Source: Chitinophagaceae bacterium
Lineage (GTDB): Bacteria > Bacteroidota > Bacteroidia > Chitinophagales > Chitinophagaceae
Assembly: GCA_016721725.1 (NCBI GenBank)
Contig: JADKHN010000006.1
Location: 951,001-1,015,000, forward strand
Reading direction: 5' to 3'
Length of the DNA: 64,000 nucleotides
Below, piece after piece: positions 1 to 8,093 of the stretch. The translations under genes and the position numbers were made by a program. Under the pieces are notes generated by a model, which had not been told where the DNA came from, ran no database searches, and worked only from the letters and a program-made list of their open reading frames with translations. Position 1 is the first letter of the stretch. The number at the start of each line of letters is the position of its first letter.

Positions 1-543
1 GAAGAAGCCCGGAACCTGGTGGTGGTCTATGAAGGACTGCATACCTATGGCGGCATGGCAGGCCGCGATATGGAGGCCATGGCCATCGGCATCGGGGAAA
101 GTGTGAATGACGATCATATCCGGGCCAGGGTGGGCCAGGTGATCTACCTGGGTAATAAAATGCTTTCCTATCATGTACCCATTGTGAAACCCATCGGCGG
201 ACACGGCGTTTTCGTGGATGCAAAAAAATTCCTGCCGCACCTCACGCAGGATCAATACCCGGCACAGACACTGGCCGCAGAAATTTACCTTGACTCCGGC
301 GTTCGAACGATGGAAAGAGGCGTTGTATCGGCCGGGCGGAAAGCCAATGGCGAAAACTATTATCCCAAACTGGAACTGGTGCGGTTCACCATTCCGCGCC
401 GGGTTTACACGCAAGCGCATATGGATGTGATCGCTGAATCAACGGCCCGGGTTTATGAAAAACGGAAAAAGATCAATGGATTGAAAATGATCTATGAACC
501 CAGGTACCTCCGTTTTTTCCAGGCCAGGTTTGAAAAACTATAG
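1..543 (+). CDS. tpl: Tyrosine phenol-lyase / tryptophanase family, C-terminal part (5' end outside window)
   Basis: The reading frame is open from base 1 and gives the last 180 or so residues of a PLP-dependent beta-eliminating lyase that splits an aromatic amino acid into the ring compound, pyruvate and ammonia. Family motifs are GGMAGRDMEAMAIG, PIGGHGVFVDAKKF, TIPRRVYTQAHMDV and a C-terminal YEPRYLRFFQARFEKL. The stretch VRTMERGVVSAGR follows tyrosine phenol-lyase rather than tryptophanase: the Arg (codon 316-318) lines up by eye with the phenol-binding Arg381 of Citrobacter TPL, where tryptophanases have Ile or Val. The catalytic lysine lies upstream of the window. The NorC/NorB-like pair follows on the same strand only 31 bp later. 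Confidence 0.85.
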   Translation, partial: EEARNLVVVYEGLHTYGGMAGRDMEAMAIGIGESVNDDHIRARVGQVIYLGNKMLSYHVPIVKPIGGHGVFVDAKKFLPHLTQDQYPAQTLAAEIYLDSGVRTMERGVVSAGRKANGENYYPKLELVRFTIPRRVYTQAHMDVIAESTARVYEKRKKINGLKMIYEPRYLRFFQARFEKL

Positions 544-574
544 TACAACTCAGAACGTTCATCTTTTTTTACGC

Positions 575-976
575 ATGCTTTCAGACAAAATAAAAATAGC
601 GGCATTCGTTTCCCTGGTCCTTGCCTTTGCCGCTTATACGTTTTATTTATACACTCATTTACCGGTAGGTCAGCAAAAGACTTCCGACCCCGTCATCCGC
701 GGAAAAACAGCCTGGCAGAAATACAATTGTTCGGCCTGTCACCAGATCTACGGGCTTGGCGGATTTCTTGGACCGGATCTGACGAATGTGTATTCGCTCA
801 GGGGCAAGGATTATATCAGGGCATTCATGATAACCGGAACAACCATCATGCCCCAATTCCATCTGTCTGAACAGGAAATGAATGATGTTACGGCTTTTTT
901 ATACGGCGTCGATTCATCGGGTAATGCAGATCCCCGGTCCATAAAAAAATACTATGACGGAACAATCGAACAATAA
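575..976 (+). CDS. Membrane-anchored monohaem cytochrome c, NorC-like
   Basis: A 133-residue protein with one N-terminal membrane segment (about residues 8-27) and a periplasmic cytochrome c domain. The haem motif is CSACH (C52, C55, H56) and M92 in TIMPQF is the likely sixth ligand. Size and layout match NorC, the electron-donating subunit of cytochrome-type nitric oxide reductase. A longer frame opens at 494, but the first 27 residues would overlap the lyase gene and lack signal-like character, so I start at the ATG at 575. Its end overlaps the next gene by 23 bp, which suggests a translationally coupled pair. The physiological electron acceptor is inferred from the neighbour only. Confidence 0.8.
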   Translation: MLSDKIKIAAFVSLVLAFAAYTFYLYTHLPVGQQKTSDPVIRGKTAWQKYNCSACHQIYGLGGFLGPDLTNVYSLRGKDYIRAFMITGTTIMPQFHLSEQEMNDVTAFLYGVDSSGNADPRSIKKYYDGTIEQ

Positions 977-2294
977 GCTAAGGATGGTTTCCCGGTCCTT
1001 CCTGCTGACCGGCATGCTGTTGTTGGCGGCAGGCATGGTATTCGGACTGACTGGCGCCCTGCAATATCTTGTTCCCGGGCTGTTCAAATCCTATTTGTCA
1101 TTTGAAAAGATCAGGCCCTTACACGTTTCTTCCATGGTCTTCTGGATCCTTTTTGCCGCATCCGGCGGAGTACTTTCTTACCTTCAGCAACACACTGGCA
1201 GGCCCGTTTATTCAAACCTCCTCCTGGATATTCAGTTCAAGCTTTTTGTACTTTCCATTATCCTTATTCTGTACCAGTATTTTGCAGGAGTGTTCGGGGG
1301 AAGGGAATACTGGGAATTCCACCCTATACTGGCTATACCGTTCACTACAGGTTGGGTCCTGTTCGGGATCAATTTTTTCAAAACCCTGGGATCGCTGAAA
1401 AAGCAACCGGTCTATGTCTGGATGTGGACCACCGGCATCATTTTTTTCCTGTTCACGTTTGCCGAATCCTACCTGTGGCTGATCCCCTATTTCAGGAACA
1501 ATATCGTGAACGACATGACCATACAATGGAAATCTTATGGTTCGATGGTCGGCGCCTGGAACATGCTGATCTATGGCAGCAGTCTTTTCCTGCTGGAAAA
1601 GATCAGCGGCAATAAAAAGTATTCGAATTCCCCCATGTCCTTCGCGTTGTATTTCACCGGACTGTTCAACCTTATGTTCAACTGGGGTCATCACATTTAC
1701 ACCCTGCCCACCCATGGCTTCATAAAGAACGTCAGTTATCTCGTCAGCATGACCGAACTGCTGATCCTTGGCAGGATCATCTGGCAATGGAAGTCATCGG
1801 TCACAACGGCCGCCCGGCATTTTCATCATGTATCCTACCGATTCATGGTTGCCGCCGATGCCTGGATTTTTCTCACCCTGTTACTCGCGATCGTAATGTC
1901 GGTACCGGCGATCAATGTGTATACGCACGGCACCCATATCACGGTAGCCCATACCATGGGCGCCACCATCGGCATCAACAGTTTCCTGTTGCTGGCCATT
2001 GCCTTTGACCAGCTGGAAGATAAAACGAAGCAGGTCTTCATCAATATGAAATGGCTGAACCGGAATTACTGGATCGCGAATATTTCCCTGTTTGTTTTCT
2101 GGATCAGCCTGATCATCGCGGGCATATTAAGGTCCAGGTGGCAGATGAGCGGGGTCAGGATCCCCTTCAGTTCCATGATGGAGCAATTAAGACCCCTGTT
2201 CATGCTGTTTTTCGTTTCAGGCGCTGTACTGATGGTTTCGCTATTGCTGATCCTGGGGCAGACGATCAAAAACCATTTCATGCGCCAGCTATAA
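954..2294 (+). CDS. NorB-like haem-copper oxidase family membrane subunit with incomplete metal ligands
   Basis: A 446-residue multi-span membrane protein (about 12 helices) of the haem-copper oxidase/NorB superfamily. Recognisable elements are RPLHVSSMVFW (H57, low-spin haem ligand position), FNWGHHIYTLP (H246-H247, two of the three metal ligands) and THGTHITVAH (H333, high-spin haem ligand position). Two expected ligands are not where I look for them: the helix VI histidine is replaced in QWKSYGSMVG, and the second His of HxH in helix X is Met335 (HTM). So NO reductase or oxidase activity cannot be assumed. It overlaps the cytochrome c gene by 23 bp; ATG 984 is an alternative start. Pairing with a NorC-like protein favours a NOR-derived complex. 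Confidence 0.7.
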   Translation: MTEQSNNKLRMVSRSFLLTGMLLLAAGMVFGLTGALQYLVPGLFKSYLSFEKIRPLHVSSMVFWILFAASGGVLSYLQQHTGRPVYSNLLLDIQFKLFVLSIILILYQYFAGVFGGREYWEFHPILAIPFTTGWVLFGINFFKTLGSLKKQPVYVWMWTTGIIFFLFTFAESYLWLIPYFRNNIVNDMTIQWKSYGSMVGAWNMLIYGSSLFLLEKISGNKKYSNSPMSFALYFTGLFNLMFNWGHHIYTLPTHGFIKNVSYLVSMTELLILGRIIWQWKSSVTTAARHFHHVSYRFMVAADAWIFLTLLLAIVMSVPAINVYTHGTHITVAHTMGATIGINSFLLLAIAFDQLEDKTKQVFINMKWLNRNYWIANISLFVFWISLIIAGILRSRWQMSGVRIPFSSMMEQLRPLFMLFFVSGAVLMVSLLLILGQTIKNHFMRQL

Positions 2295-2307
2295 TAAGAA
2301 TGAATGA

Positions 2308-3591
2308 TCAAACGCATTCTTCCACCTGTCTTTTTAATGCCGCTTTTTCCAGGGCCTGTTCAATATCCCGGATCAGGTCCTTTTCATTTTCCACACCGAT
2401 CGACAAGCGGATCATTTTAGGGCCGATGTGATAGTATTCCTTTTCACCATCCGGTATATCAACATGGGTCATGGTTGCCGGGTGTTCGGCCAGACTTTCT
2501 GTACCCCCAAGGCTTACCGCCAGTTTCACCAGTTTAAGATTATTCAAAAAGGCAAAGGCCTCTGCTTCACCGCCCCGGATATCGAAACTCAGCATCGCTC
2601 CATTCCCCAAACACTGTTTTTTATAGATGGCAAATTGTTCGGGGTCATCTTTTTTATAGCAGCCAAGGTAATAGATCTTCTCCACCATCGGGTGTTGTTC
2701 AAGATAAGCCGCCACTTTCTCCGCATTCAACGCCTGCTGGTCCATCCTCACTTTAAGTGTTTCCAGGCTGCGCAAGAGCATCCAGCCGGTAAAGGGACTG
2801 ATCATATTACCGAGGAATGTACGCAGTACTTTGATCCGGTGAATCGTTTCGTTGTTGCCGAGTACGGCGCCGGCAATAACATCACTATGCCCGCCGATGT
2901 ATTTGGTGGCAGAATAAAGGACCAGGTCTGCGCCATGCTTCAACGGATGTTGCCAAAGCGGACCCATATACGTGTTGTCTACGGCTACCAGGATTTGTTT
3001 GTCATCCGAAGAATATTTTTTTGCCAGCCTTGCACACATGCCGATATCAATGAGATCATTGGTGGGGTTGGCAGGGGTTTCGAGGTAGACCATCGCCAGC
3101 TTGTCGGCCATACCTGAAACGGCCAGTTGATTCTCAATTTCGTCCATGGATTCTCCCGCCCTGAATCCCATGACATGAATGCCGAATTTAGTAAGCACAT
3201 GATGAATGAAATGGTGCGTACCGCCATAAATGGGATTACTGTACAAAAGCAGGTCGCCTGGTTTCAGGAATTCCATGAGAACGGTTGAGATCGCGCTCAT
3301 GCCGCTTTCGAAAACCGCGCAAGCTTCAGCGCCGTCCCAAAGGGTGAGCCTGTCTTCCAGGATCTCCATATCGGGGTTGTTGATCCGGCTGTAGATCATC
3401 CCCATTTTCTCATTTTTTCTTTGCTTTCGCCGGCCATAGGCCACTTCAAAAAAGGCCTTCCCTTCTTCCGCATTTCTGAACACGAAAGTGGAGGTTTGAA
3501 AAATAGGGCATTTGATGGCACCCTCACTGAGATGCGGGTCGTATCCGTAACTCATCATTTGACTTTCGGGTGATATCTGTACATTTTTCAT
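2308..3591 (-). CDS. Cystathionine gamma-synthase family PLP enzyme (methionine gamma-lyase-like)
   Basis: A 427-residue cytosolic enzyme of the Cys/Met-metabolism PLP family (fold type I). The PLP lysine is K230 in SATKYIGGHSD, with D205 (VAVDNTYMGP) contacting the pyridine ring and the substrate loop around YSRINNP (67-73). The family includes cystathionine gamma-synthase, beta/gamma-lyases and methionine gamma-lyase; the exact reaction cannot be fixed by eye. An insert of basic residues (about 53-63) in the loop before YSRINNP is not usual in the Pseudomonas or E. coli enzymes. The gene is divergent from an Lrp/AsnC regulator 152 bp away, an arrangement typical of amino-acid-responsive control of a catabolic lyase, so methionine/homocysteine degradation is a reasonable inference. 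Confidence 0.85.
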   Translation of the reverse strand: MKNVQISPESQMMSYGYDPHLSEGAIKCPIFQTSTFVFRNAEEGKAFFEVAYGRRKQRKNEKMGMIYSRINNPDMEILEDRLTLWDGAEACAVFESGMSAISTVLMEFLKPGDLLLYSNPIYGGTHHFIHHVLTKFGIHVMGFRAGESMDEIENQLAVSGMADKLAMVYLETPANPTNDLIDIGMCARLAKKYSSDDKQILVAVDNTYMGPLWQHPLKHGADLVLYSATKYIGGHSDVIAGAVLGNNETIHRIKVLRTFLGNMISPFTGWMLLRSLETLKVRMDQQALNAEKVAAYLEQHPMVEKIYYLGCYKKDDPEQFAIYKKQCLGNGAMLSFDIRGGEAEAFAFLNNLKLVKLAVSLGGTESLAEHPATMTHVDIPDGEKEYYHIGPKMIRLSIGVENEKDLIRDIEQALEKAALKRQVEECV

Positions 3592-3743
3592 GTCTTTTCA
3601 TTTAGATAACAAAGTTCCGAAATGAAGTTTTTATTTCCTATATTTTAATTTTTATCAGTAAACATATCCATTATTTTAATTTATTTTAGTTTTTTTATCT
3701 TTTTTTATCCATTTTCATCTTAACTTTCAGTAAATTTTTCTTC
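3592..3743. promoter_or_regulatory. Divergent intergenic region between the PLP enzyme and the Lrp-type regulator
   Basis: About 150 bp, very rich in A and T, with long T-runs on the plus strand. It must hold both divergent promoters and is the natural place for Lrp-family operator sites. I see no -7 box that matches TAnnTTTG well in either direction (closest on the minus strand is GAACTTTG near 3614-3621), and no clear palindrome. Confidence 0.45.
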
Positions 3744-4232
3744 ATGAACCAACTGGATAATACGGATGTACACATCCTGCAATTGCTGCAGCACGATGCG
3801 AGGCTGACCAATAAAGAGATCGCCGACAAACTGGGCAAAACGATCACCCCGGTTTACGAAAGGATCAAGTGGCTGGAAAAGGAAGGTTTTATCCAATGTT
3901 ATGTAGCCGTACTGGATAAGGATAAGATCGGCAAAGGACTGATCGCGTACACCAATGTACAACTTAAAGAACATGCCCATACCATGCTGATGGCTTTTGA
4001 AAAGGACATCATTCAATTCTCCGAGGTTATGGAATGCCATCACATGACGGGCATCTATGATTATTTACTGAAGATCGCCGTAAAAGACATGAATGAATAC
4101 CAGGACTTCATTGTCAACAAACTGGCTAAATTGTCCAATATCGGCACAGTACAAAGCGGGTTCGTGATGACAGAAGTGAAAAGAGAGACGGCCTATACGA
4201 TCACCGTTCCGGCAAAAAGGGGTAAAAGCTGA
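3744..4232 (+). CDS. Lrp/AsnC family transcriptional regulator
   Basis: A 162-residue regulator. An N-terminal winged helix-turn-helix (about residues 4-53, with LTNKEIADKLGKTITPVYER as the recognition region) is followed by an RAM ligand-binding and oligomerisation domain (about 68-150). Proteins of this family bind DNA as octamers and sense amino acids. It is transcribed away from the PLP-dependent sulfur amino acid enzyme, so it probably controls that gene and itself. Length is normal for the family. Its stop lies 7 bp from the convergent mnmE end. The ligand cannot be told from sequence. Confidence 0.92.
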   Translation: MNQLDNTDVHILQLLQHDARLTNKEIADKLGKTITPVYERIKWLEKEGFIQCYVAVLDKDKIGKGLIAYTNVQLKEHAHTMLMAFEKDIIQFSEVMECHHMTGIYDYLLKIAVKDMNEYQDFIVNKLAKLSNIGTVQSGFVMTEVKRETAYTITVPAKRGKS

Positions 4233-4239
4233 TCCGTTT

Positions 4240-5625
4240 TTACTTTCCGATACAGAACTTCGAAAAAATATAATCCAGTACATCCTCATTTGAAATATCA
4301 CCGGTGATGGTGGAAATATGATGCAGGCACTGGTGGATGTCGGGCGTGAGCAGGTCGCCGGAACGCTTAGCCTCCAATCCGGCCCTGATGGAGAGCAGTG
4401 AAAGCCTGACCTGTTGCAGGGCCTCGAAATGCCGGGCATTGGTGATGATGGTGTTCTCGGTATCCAGTTTGCCTTTTAAAACCTTTTCAACCAATTGCTG
4501 TTTAAGTAACGGGATATGATGTTGTTCTTTAGCGGAGATGAACAGTACGTCATGGCCCGCGAATTTTTCAGCGGCCGGCGCTTCTCCTGCCAGGTCGGTC
4601 TTGTTACCTACCAGGAGGTAGTTCCCGTTCTTTTCACTGATCAGGGCTATCGCGGCCTCCAGTTCTGCGGGAGTTTCCGTATTAATATCAAAAATATAGA
4701 TCACTTCATCCGAGGCGGCGATCTTCTCCCGGCTTTTTTCCATGCCGATCAGTTCGATCAGATCCTGGCTGTTGTCGCGCAGGCCGGCCGTATCGATGAA
4801 GCGGAACAGGATCCCGTCGATATTGATGACCTCTTCGATCGTATCCCGGGTCGTTCCCGCTATATCGCTGACAATGGCGCGGTCTTCATTCAGCAGCGTA
4901 TTGAGCAGGGTTGATTTTCCGGCATTGGGTTTGCCGATGATGGCCACGCTCACCCCGTTCTTGATGACATTGCCCAACCGGAATGAACTGAGCAGATCAT
5001 TCGTCGTCCGGCTGGCCTCATCGACCAGGGCCAGGAAAGCGGACCGGTCGGCAAATTCCACATCCTCTTCACTGAAATCGAGTTCGAGTTCGATAAGGGC
5101 GGAAAAACGGATCAGGTCTTCCCGCAATTTTTTCAGCACATCACTGAACCGGCCCCGGATATTATGCAGGGCCGAACGTTGGGAGGCAGAGGTATTGGCG
5201 GCGATCAGGTCGGCCACCGCCTCAGCCTGGGTAAGATCGAGTTTCCCGTTCAGGAATGCGCGCTGGGTGAATTCACCGGCCTTTGCCAGCCTGGCGCCTT
5301 TTCCCAGGCAGGCCTGGATCACCTGTTGGAGCACAAAGGGGCTTCCATGACAGCTGATCTCCACCACATCTTCGCCGGTATAACTTTTCGGGGCGCGGAA
5401 AAGGGAAAGGACCACTTCATCGATATCGCTTTGATCATCCTTTTTCAAAAACCCCACATGCAGGCTATGCGAAGGCTGAATCTGAAGGTCTTTGGAAGGG
5501 AACAGTTCATTGGCCACCCCGATGGCATTCTTGCCGCTGAGGCGTATCACGCCGATGGCCCCGATGCCATGCGGAGTGGCCAGCGCCACAATGGTATCAT
5601 CCCAGCCGGATAACTGTTGTTGCAT
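4240..5625 (-). CDS. mnmE: tRNA uridine-5-carboxymethylaminomethyl modification GTPase MnmE
   Basis: A 461-residue GTPase that, with MnmG, installs the cmnm5 group on the wobble uridine of certain tRNAs. Domain order: N-terminal tetrahydrofolate-binding domain (about 1-120), helical domain, G domain with P-loop GKPNAGKS (231-238), switch GTTRDT (257-262), DTAGL (278-282) and NKTD, then the helical C-terminus ending in the hallmark FCIGK whose Cys is catalytically needed. Length matches the family. It stands alone on the minus strand, convergent with the Lrp gene (7 bp between stops). Upstream is the palindromic repeat array, so its promoter must lie within or next to those repeats. Confidence 0.97.
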   Translation of the reverse strand: MQQQLSGWDDTIVALATPHGIGAIGVIRLSGKNAIGVANELFPSKDLQIQPSHSLHVGFLKKDDQSDIDEVVLSLFRAPKSYTGEDVVEISCHGSPFVLQQVIQACLGKGARLAKAGEFTQRAFLNGKLDLTQAEAVADLIAANTSASQRSALHNIRGRFSDVLKKLREDLIRFSALIELELDFSEEDVEFADRSAFLALVDEASRTTNDLLSSFRLGNVIKNGVSVAIIGKPNAGKSTLLNTLLNEDRAIVSDIAGTTRDTIEEVINIDGILFRFIDTAGLRDNSQDLIELIGMEKSREKIAASDEVIYIFDINTETPAELEAAIALISEKNGNYLLVGNKTDLAGEAPAAEKFAGHDVLFISAKEQHHIPLLKQQLVEKVLKGKLDTENTIITNARHFEALQQVRLSLLSIRAGLEAKRSGDLLTPDIHQCLHHISTITGDISNEDVLDYIFSKFCIGK

Positions 5626-5671
5626 GGGGTAAAGATAAAGAAGGTTTGGTTACAGGGGGTCAAGACGATGA

Positions 5672-5877
5672 AGGGGTCAGGACGGCTCCAAGCCGTCAGA
5701 GACCCCTGTTGCTGTTAGAACCACTCTTTTTTTTAGGGTCCTGATGGCTGCGAACTATCATGACCCCGGGAACATCCATCCATTTTTTTAGGGGTCTGAC
5801 GGCTGCGAACTGTCGTGACCCGGGAACATCCATCCATTTTTTTAGGGGTCTGACGGCTGCGAGCCGTCGTGACCCCT
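5672..5877. repeat. Palindromic tandem repeat array (four hairpins, 54-55 bp unit)
   Basis: Four related hairpins at 5672-5707, 5735-5766, 5790-5821 and 5844-5877, each with arms like AGGGGTC..GACCCCT around a GACGGCT..AGCCGTC inner stem. The last three are tandem copies at 54-55 bp spacing, separated by the conserved spacer gggaacatccatccattttt. The last copy is almost perfectly palindromic and has T-runs before it and A-runs after it, so it could end transcription in both directions. The second copy has decayed most, with some compensatory changes in its arms. The array fills the 300 bp between mnmE and tonB. No protein-coding frame is likely here. Confidence 0.85.
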
Positions 5878-5905
5878 AAAAAAAATCCCCCGGAAACCGG
5901 GGGAT
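5877..5905 (-). terminator. Rho-independent terminator of the exbB-exbD-exbD-tonB operon
   Basis: Perfect hairpin with arms atcccccgg / ccgggggat (5885-5893 and 5897-5905) and a 3-base loop. Read on the minus strand it is followed by eight T residues. It lies about 20 bp past the tonB stop. Confidence 0.9.
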
Positions 5906-5925
5906 CGAATATGTTTTTTTCACCG

Positions 5926-6753
5926 TTAGTTGGCTTCCACCAGGAAGGTAATGGGTTGCCTGCGATAGGCGTTCACATTACGTCCGTTCTGTATGGCGGG
6001 TGTCCAGTTCTTGGTCTTCTTGATCACACGGATCGCTTCCTGGCACATGCCGAATCCCGGATCACTTTCGCAGGAAACATCGCTTAAGCTACCATCGCGA
6101 CTCACCACGAATTTTACGATCACGGTAAAAGTGCCTTCACCGGCGCCGTTATCCACGGGAACGCTTCCGTTCAGGTTCTTCTGCAGGTAATTTCTCCAGG
6201 CGGCGTCACCACCGGGGAATGCGGCTTCCACTTCCACCTTATTGAAGATCTTGTTCTCATCATCCTCTTTCTTCACTTCCACGATCTGGGTTCCTTTGTC
6301 CTCAACCGGGGCCTGTACCACTTGTTGTTTGTTCTCGCTTTCCACGGTCTTGGTACTGATCACCTGGTCTTCCTTGATCTCTTCGATCTTTTCATCCGGC
6401 TTCACTTCCTCATCCTTAACGATCTTGGGAGGCGTGAATTTCACCTGGTTGATCTCGGGTGGTGGCGGCGCCTTGGGTGGCGGGGGTGGCGGGGGTGGCG
6501 GAGGCGGAGCATCCTTCTTGATCTCGGCCAACTGGGTATCGCGAACGATCAGTTTGTCGCTGTCCTTCTTTTTGAAAACGCTGGCGAAGACCGTACCTAA
6601 GAAGATGAGCAGGGCCAGGGCTGCTGTATAAAGCAGGGCCCGCGTCAACCGCCGGTTATAGGTCTTTCGCAGATCGTAAGCGCCATAGGATTTATTCCTG
6701 CCCTCGAAAATGATATCGAGCACATCGGCGCTTAATATTTTGTTAGTATCCAT
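5926..6753 (-). CDS. Energy transducer TonB
   Basis: A 275-residue TonB that carries proton-motive force from ExbB/ExbD to outer-membrane TonB-dependent transporters. The cytosolic N-terminus (1-38) has the motif DVLDIIFEGRNKSYGAYDLR, shared with the second TonB in this window at 28.3 kb. A membrane helix (about 39-60) is followed by a proline run (P83-P93 plus PPPP at 96-99), a charged Lys/Glu linker, and a C-terminal TonB domain (about 180-275; YRRQPITFLVEAN at the end). It is the last gene of an exbB-exbD-exbD-tonB operon and is followed by a strong terminator. Confidence 0.93.
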   Translation of the reverse strand: MDTNKILSADVLDIIFEGRNKSYGAYDLRKTYNRRLTRALLYTAALALLIFLGTVFASVFKKKDSDKLIVRDTQLAEIKKDAPPPPPPPPPPPKAPPPPEINQVKFTPPKIVKDEEVKPDEKIEEIKEDQVISTKTVESENKQQVVQAPVEDKGTQIVEVKKEDDENKIFNKVEVEAAFPGGDAAWRNYLQKNLNGSVPVDNGAGEGTFTVIVKFVVSRDGSLSDVSCESDPGFGMCQEAIRVIKKTKNWTPAIQNGRNVNAYRRQPITFLVEAN

Positions 6754-6802
6754 TGATAATGACTTTTTTTAAAGATTCAAATGATGTCCAATTCCATAAA
6801 GA

Positions 6803-7351
6803 TCACTTAATGCCATTGGCCTCTTCCGTTTTCTTGATCAGCATCTGTTCCACATCGTTGATGTCCACTTCGGCATAGTGGCCGGGAGGCACATCGCTGA
6901 TGGCCATTTCATCGAGAATGTCGATCGCATTGCGGAATTTGGATTCCTTATCCGCCTTGATGATATACATCAGGTCTCCGATGGGAGTGGCATTTTTCTT
7001 ATCCAGGATGATCTTGCGGATCTCCCGGAAATTACTGCTTTTGAACTGCTCGGAGATGGTCTCGGGAAGCAATTCTCCCATGTAATAATACACCTGGTCG
7101 TTCTTTCCCAGGAGGATCGTCATGGCTCCCGAATTCTTCACCTTCAACTGGTTATCCGGATCATCCTTGGGTTCATTCATATTCATCGCCGTAGGTTTGC
7201 TCATGGTGGTGGTGAATACGAAGAATGTGATCAGCAGGAAGCCCAGGTCCACCATCGGGGTAAGATCCACACGGGTAGAGAGCTTTTTAGGTTTTTTGAC
7301 GCCGGGGCCTTTTTTGTGGCCACCACCCGACGAAGTATCCATTTCTGCCAT
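6803..7351 (-). CDS. Biopolymer transporter ExbD (second copy in operon)
   Basis: A 182-residue ExbD/TolR protein. A basic N-terminus (GHKKGPGVKKPKK) precedes one membrane helix (about 30-50) that contains the functional aspartate D35 in LTPMVDLGFLLITFF; the rest is a periplasmic domain. It forms the proton channel core with ExbB. The gene lies 31 bp after the first exbD and 49 bp before tonB. Two adjacent exbD genes are the usual arrangement in Bacteroidota; the two copies are clearly different in sequence and probably form a heteromer. Confidence 0.93.
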   Translation of the reverse strand: MAEMDTSSGGGHKKGPGVKKPKKLSTRVDLTPMVDLGFLLITFFVFTTTMSKPTAMNMNEPKDDPDNQLKVKNSGAMTILLGKNDQVYYYMGELLPETISEQFKSSNFREIRKIILDKKNATPIGDLMYIIKADKESKFRNAIDILDEMAISDVPPGHYAEVDINDVEQMLIKKTEEANGIK

Positions 7352-7382
7352 AAAAATATTTTTTTAGTTGACTGATGTTTTT

Positions 7383-8042
7383 TTACTCCTTCTTGCCTTC
7401 CAGGTTCTTCTTATAGAGCTCGGAACCTGATGGGGCGCTTTCCGAATTGGTCACGATCCTGAATTTGAACAGGCTGTTCTTTTTGAACGCGTATTTGATG
7501 TTCTTGAATTCGGGATAAAATGCGTCGTTATCTCCTTTGATCAGCAGGATCTTTTCCAGGTCGCGCTGGTTCCCGCCTGCATAAACATTGGTCACACTAC
7601 GCAGCCAATCCACCAATTCATTATTGGTGCTGTCCTGGATGGGTATCCCTTCCATTTGAGTCGGGGGAAGGGGTTCACTCAGGTTGACCAGGGGTTTGAG
7701 TTTGGCCAGGGGCATCCCGATAAAATTCATTTTGCCCAGTTTGGCCATTTCCTCCTTGCTCAATCCCAACTGCCTGATGGTATTGATGTCTTCGATGATC
7801 TCTTTCTTCTTGGTATCATCGCCGATCATCAGAAAAACCTTTCCTTCCTTGGTCAGTGTAATGAGGATGGATTTCTCCGGAGCCGCTTCATGCGAAACAG
7901 AGGACGGAGCCGTGACCGTTACCGCTTCCGGCGGTTTTTGCTTGGTAGCCAATATGAAAAAAGAGAGCAGCAGGAATGCGACATCGCACATCGCCGTCAT
8001 ATCTATATTGGTACTCTTACGGGGTAATTTCGCTCTTCCCAT
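7383..8042 (-). CDS. Biopolymer transporter ExbD (first copy in operon)
   Basis: A 219-residue ExbD/TolR protein with a short basic N-terminus, one membrane helix (about 13-33) carrying the essential Asp at D20 in MTAMCDVAFLLLSFF, and a periplasmic domain that is longer than usual for ExbD (E. coli ExbD has 141 residues). It sits 51 bp after exbB and 31 bp before the second exbD. The extended periplasmic part could bind peptidoglycan or the partner ExbD; that is inference. Confidence 0.92.
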   Translation of the reverse strand: MGRAKLPRKSTNIDMTAMCDVAFLLLSFFILATKQKPPEAVTVTAPSSVSHEAAPEKSILITLTKEGKVFLMIGDDTKKKEIIEDINTIRQLGLSKEEMAKLGKMNFIGMPLAKLKPLVNLSEPLPPTQMEGIPIQDSTNNELVDWLRSVTNVYAGGNQRDLEKILLIKGDNDAFYPEFKNIKYAFKKNSLFKFRIVTNSESAPSGSELYKKNLEGKKE

Positions 8043-8093
8043 ATAAATTTTTTAATTACTGATTAGATTCAATTTGTTGTCAAATCCATACAA

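Noticed and set aside
494..574. Longer N-terminus of the NorC-like cytochrome
   Set aside because: It overlaps the lyase gene, and the membrane anchor typical of NorC begins right after ATG 575.
5672..5877. CRISPR-like array
   Set aside because: Only three tandem units, the repeated part is palindromic and the spacers are also repeated; no cas genes.
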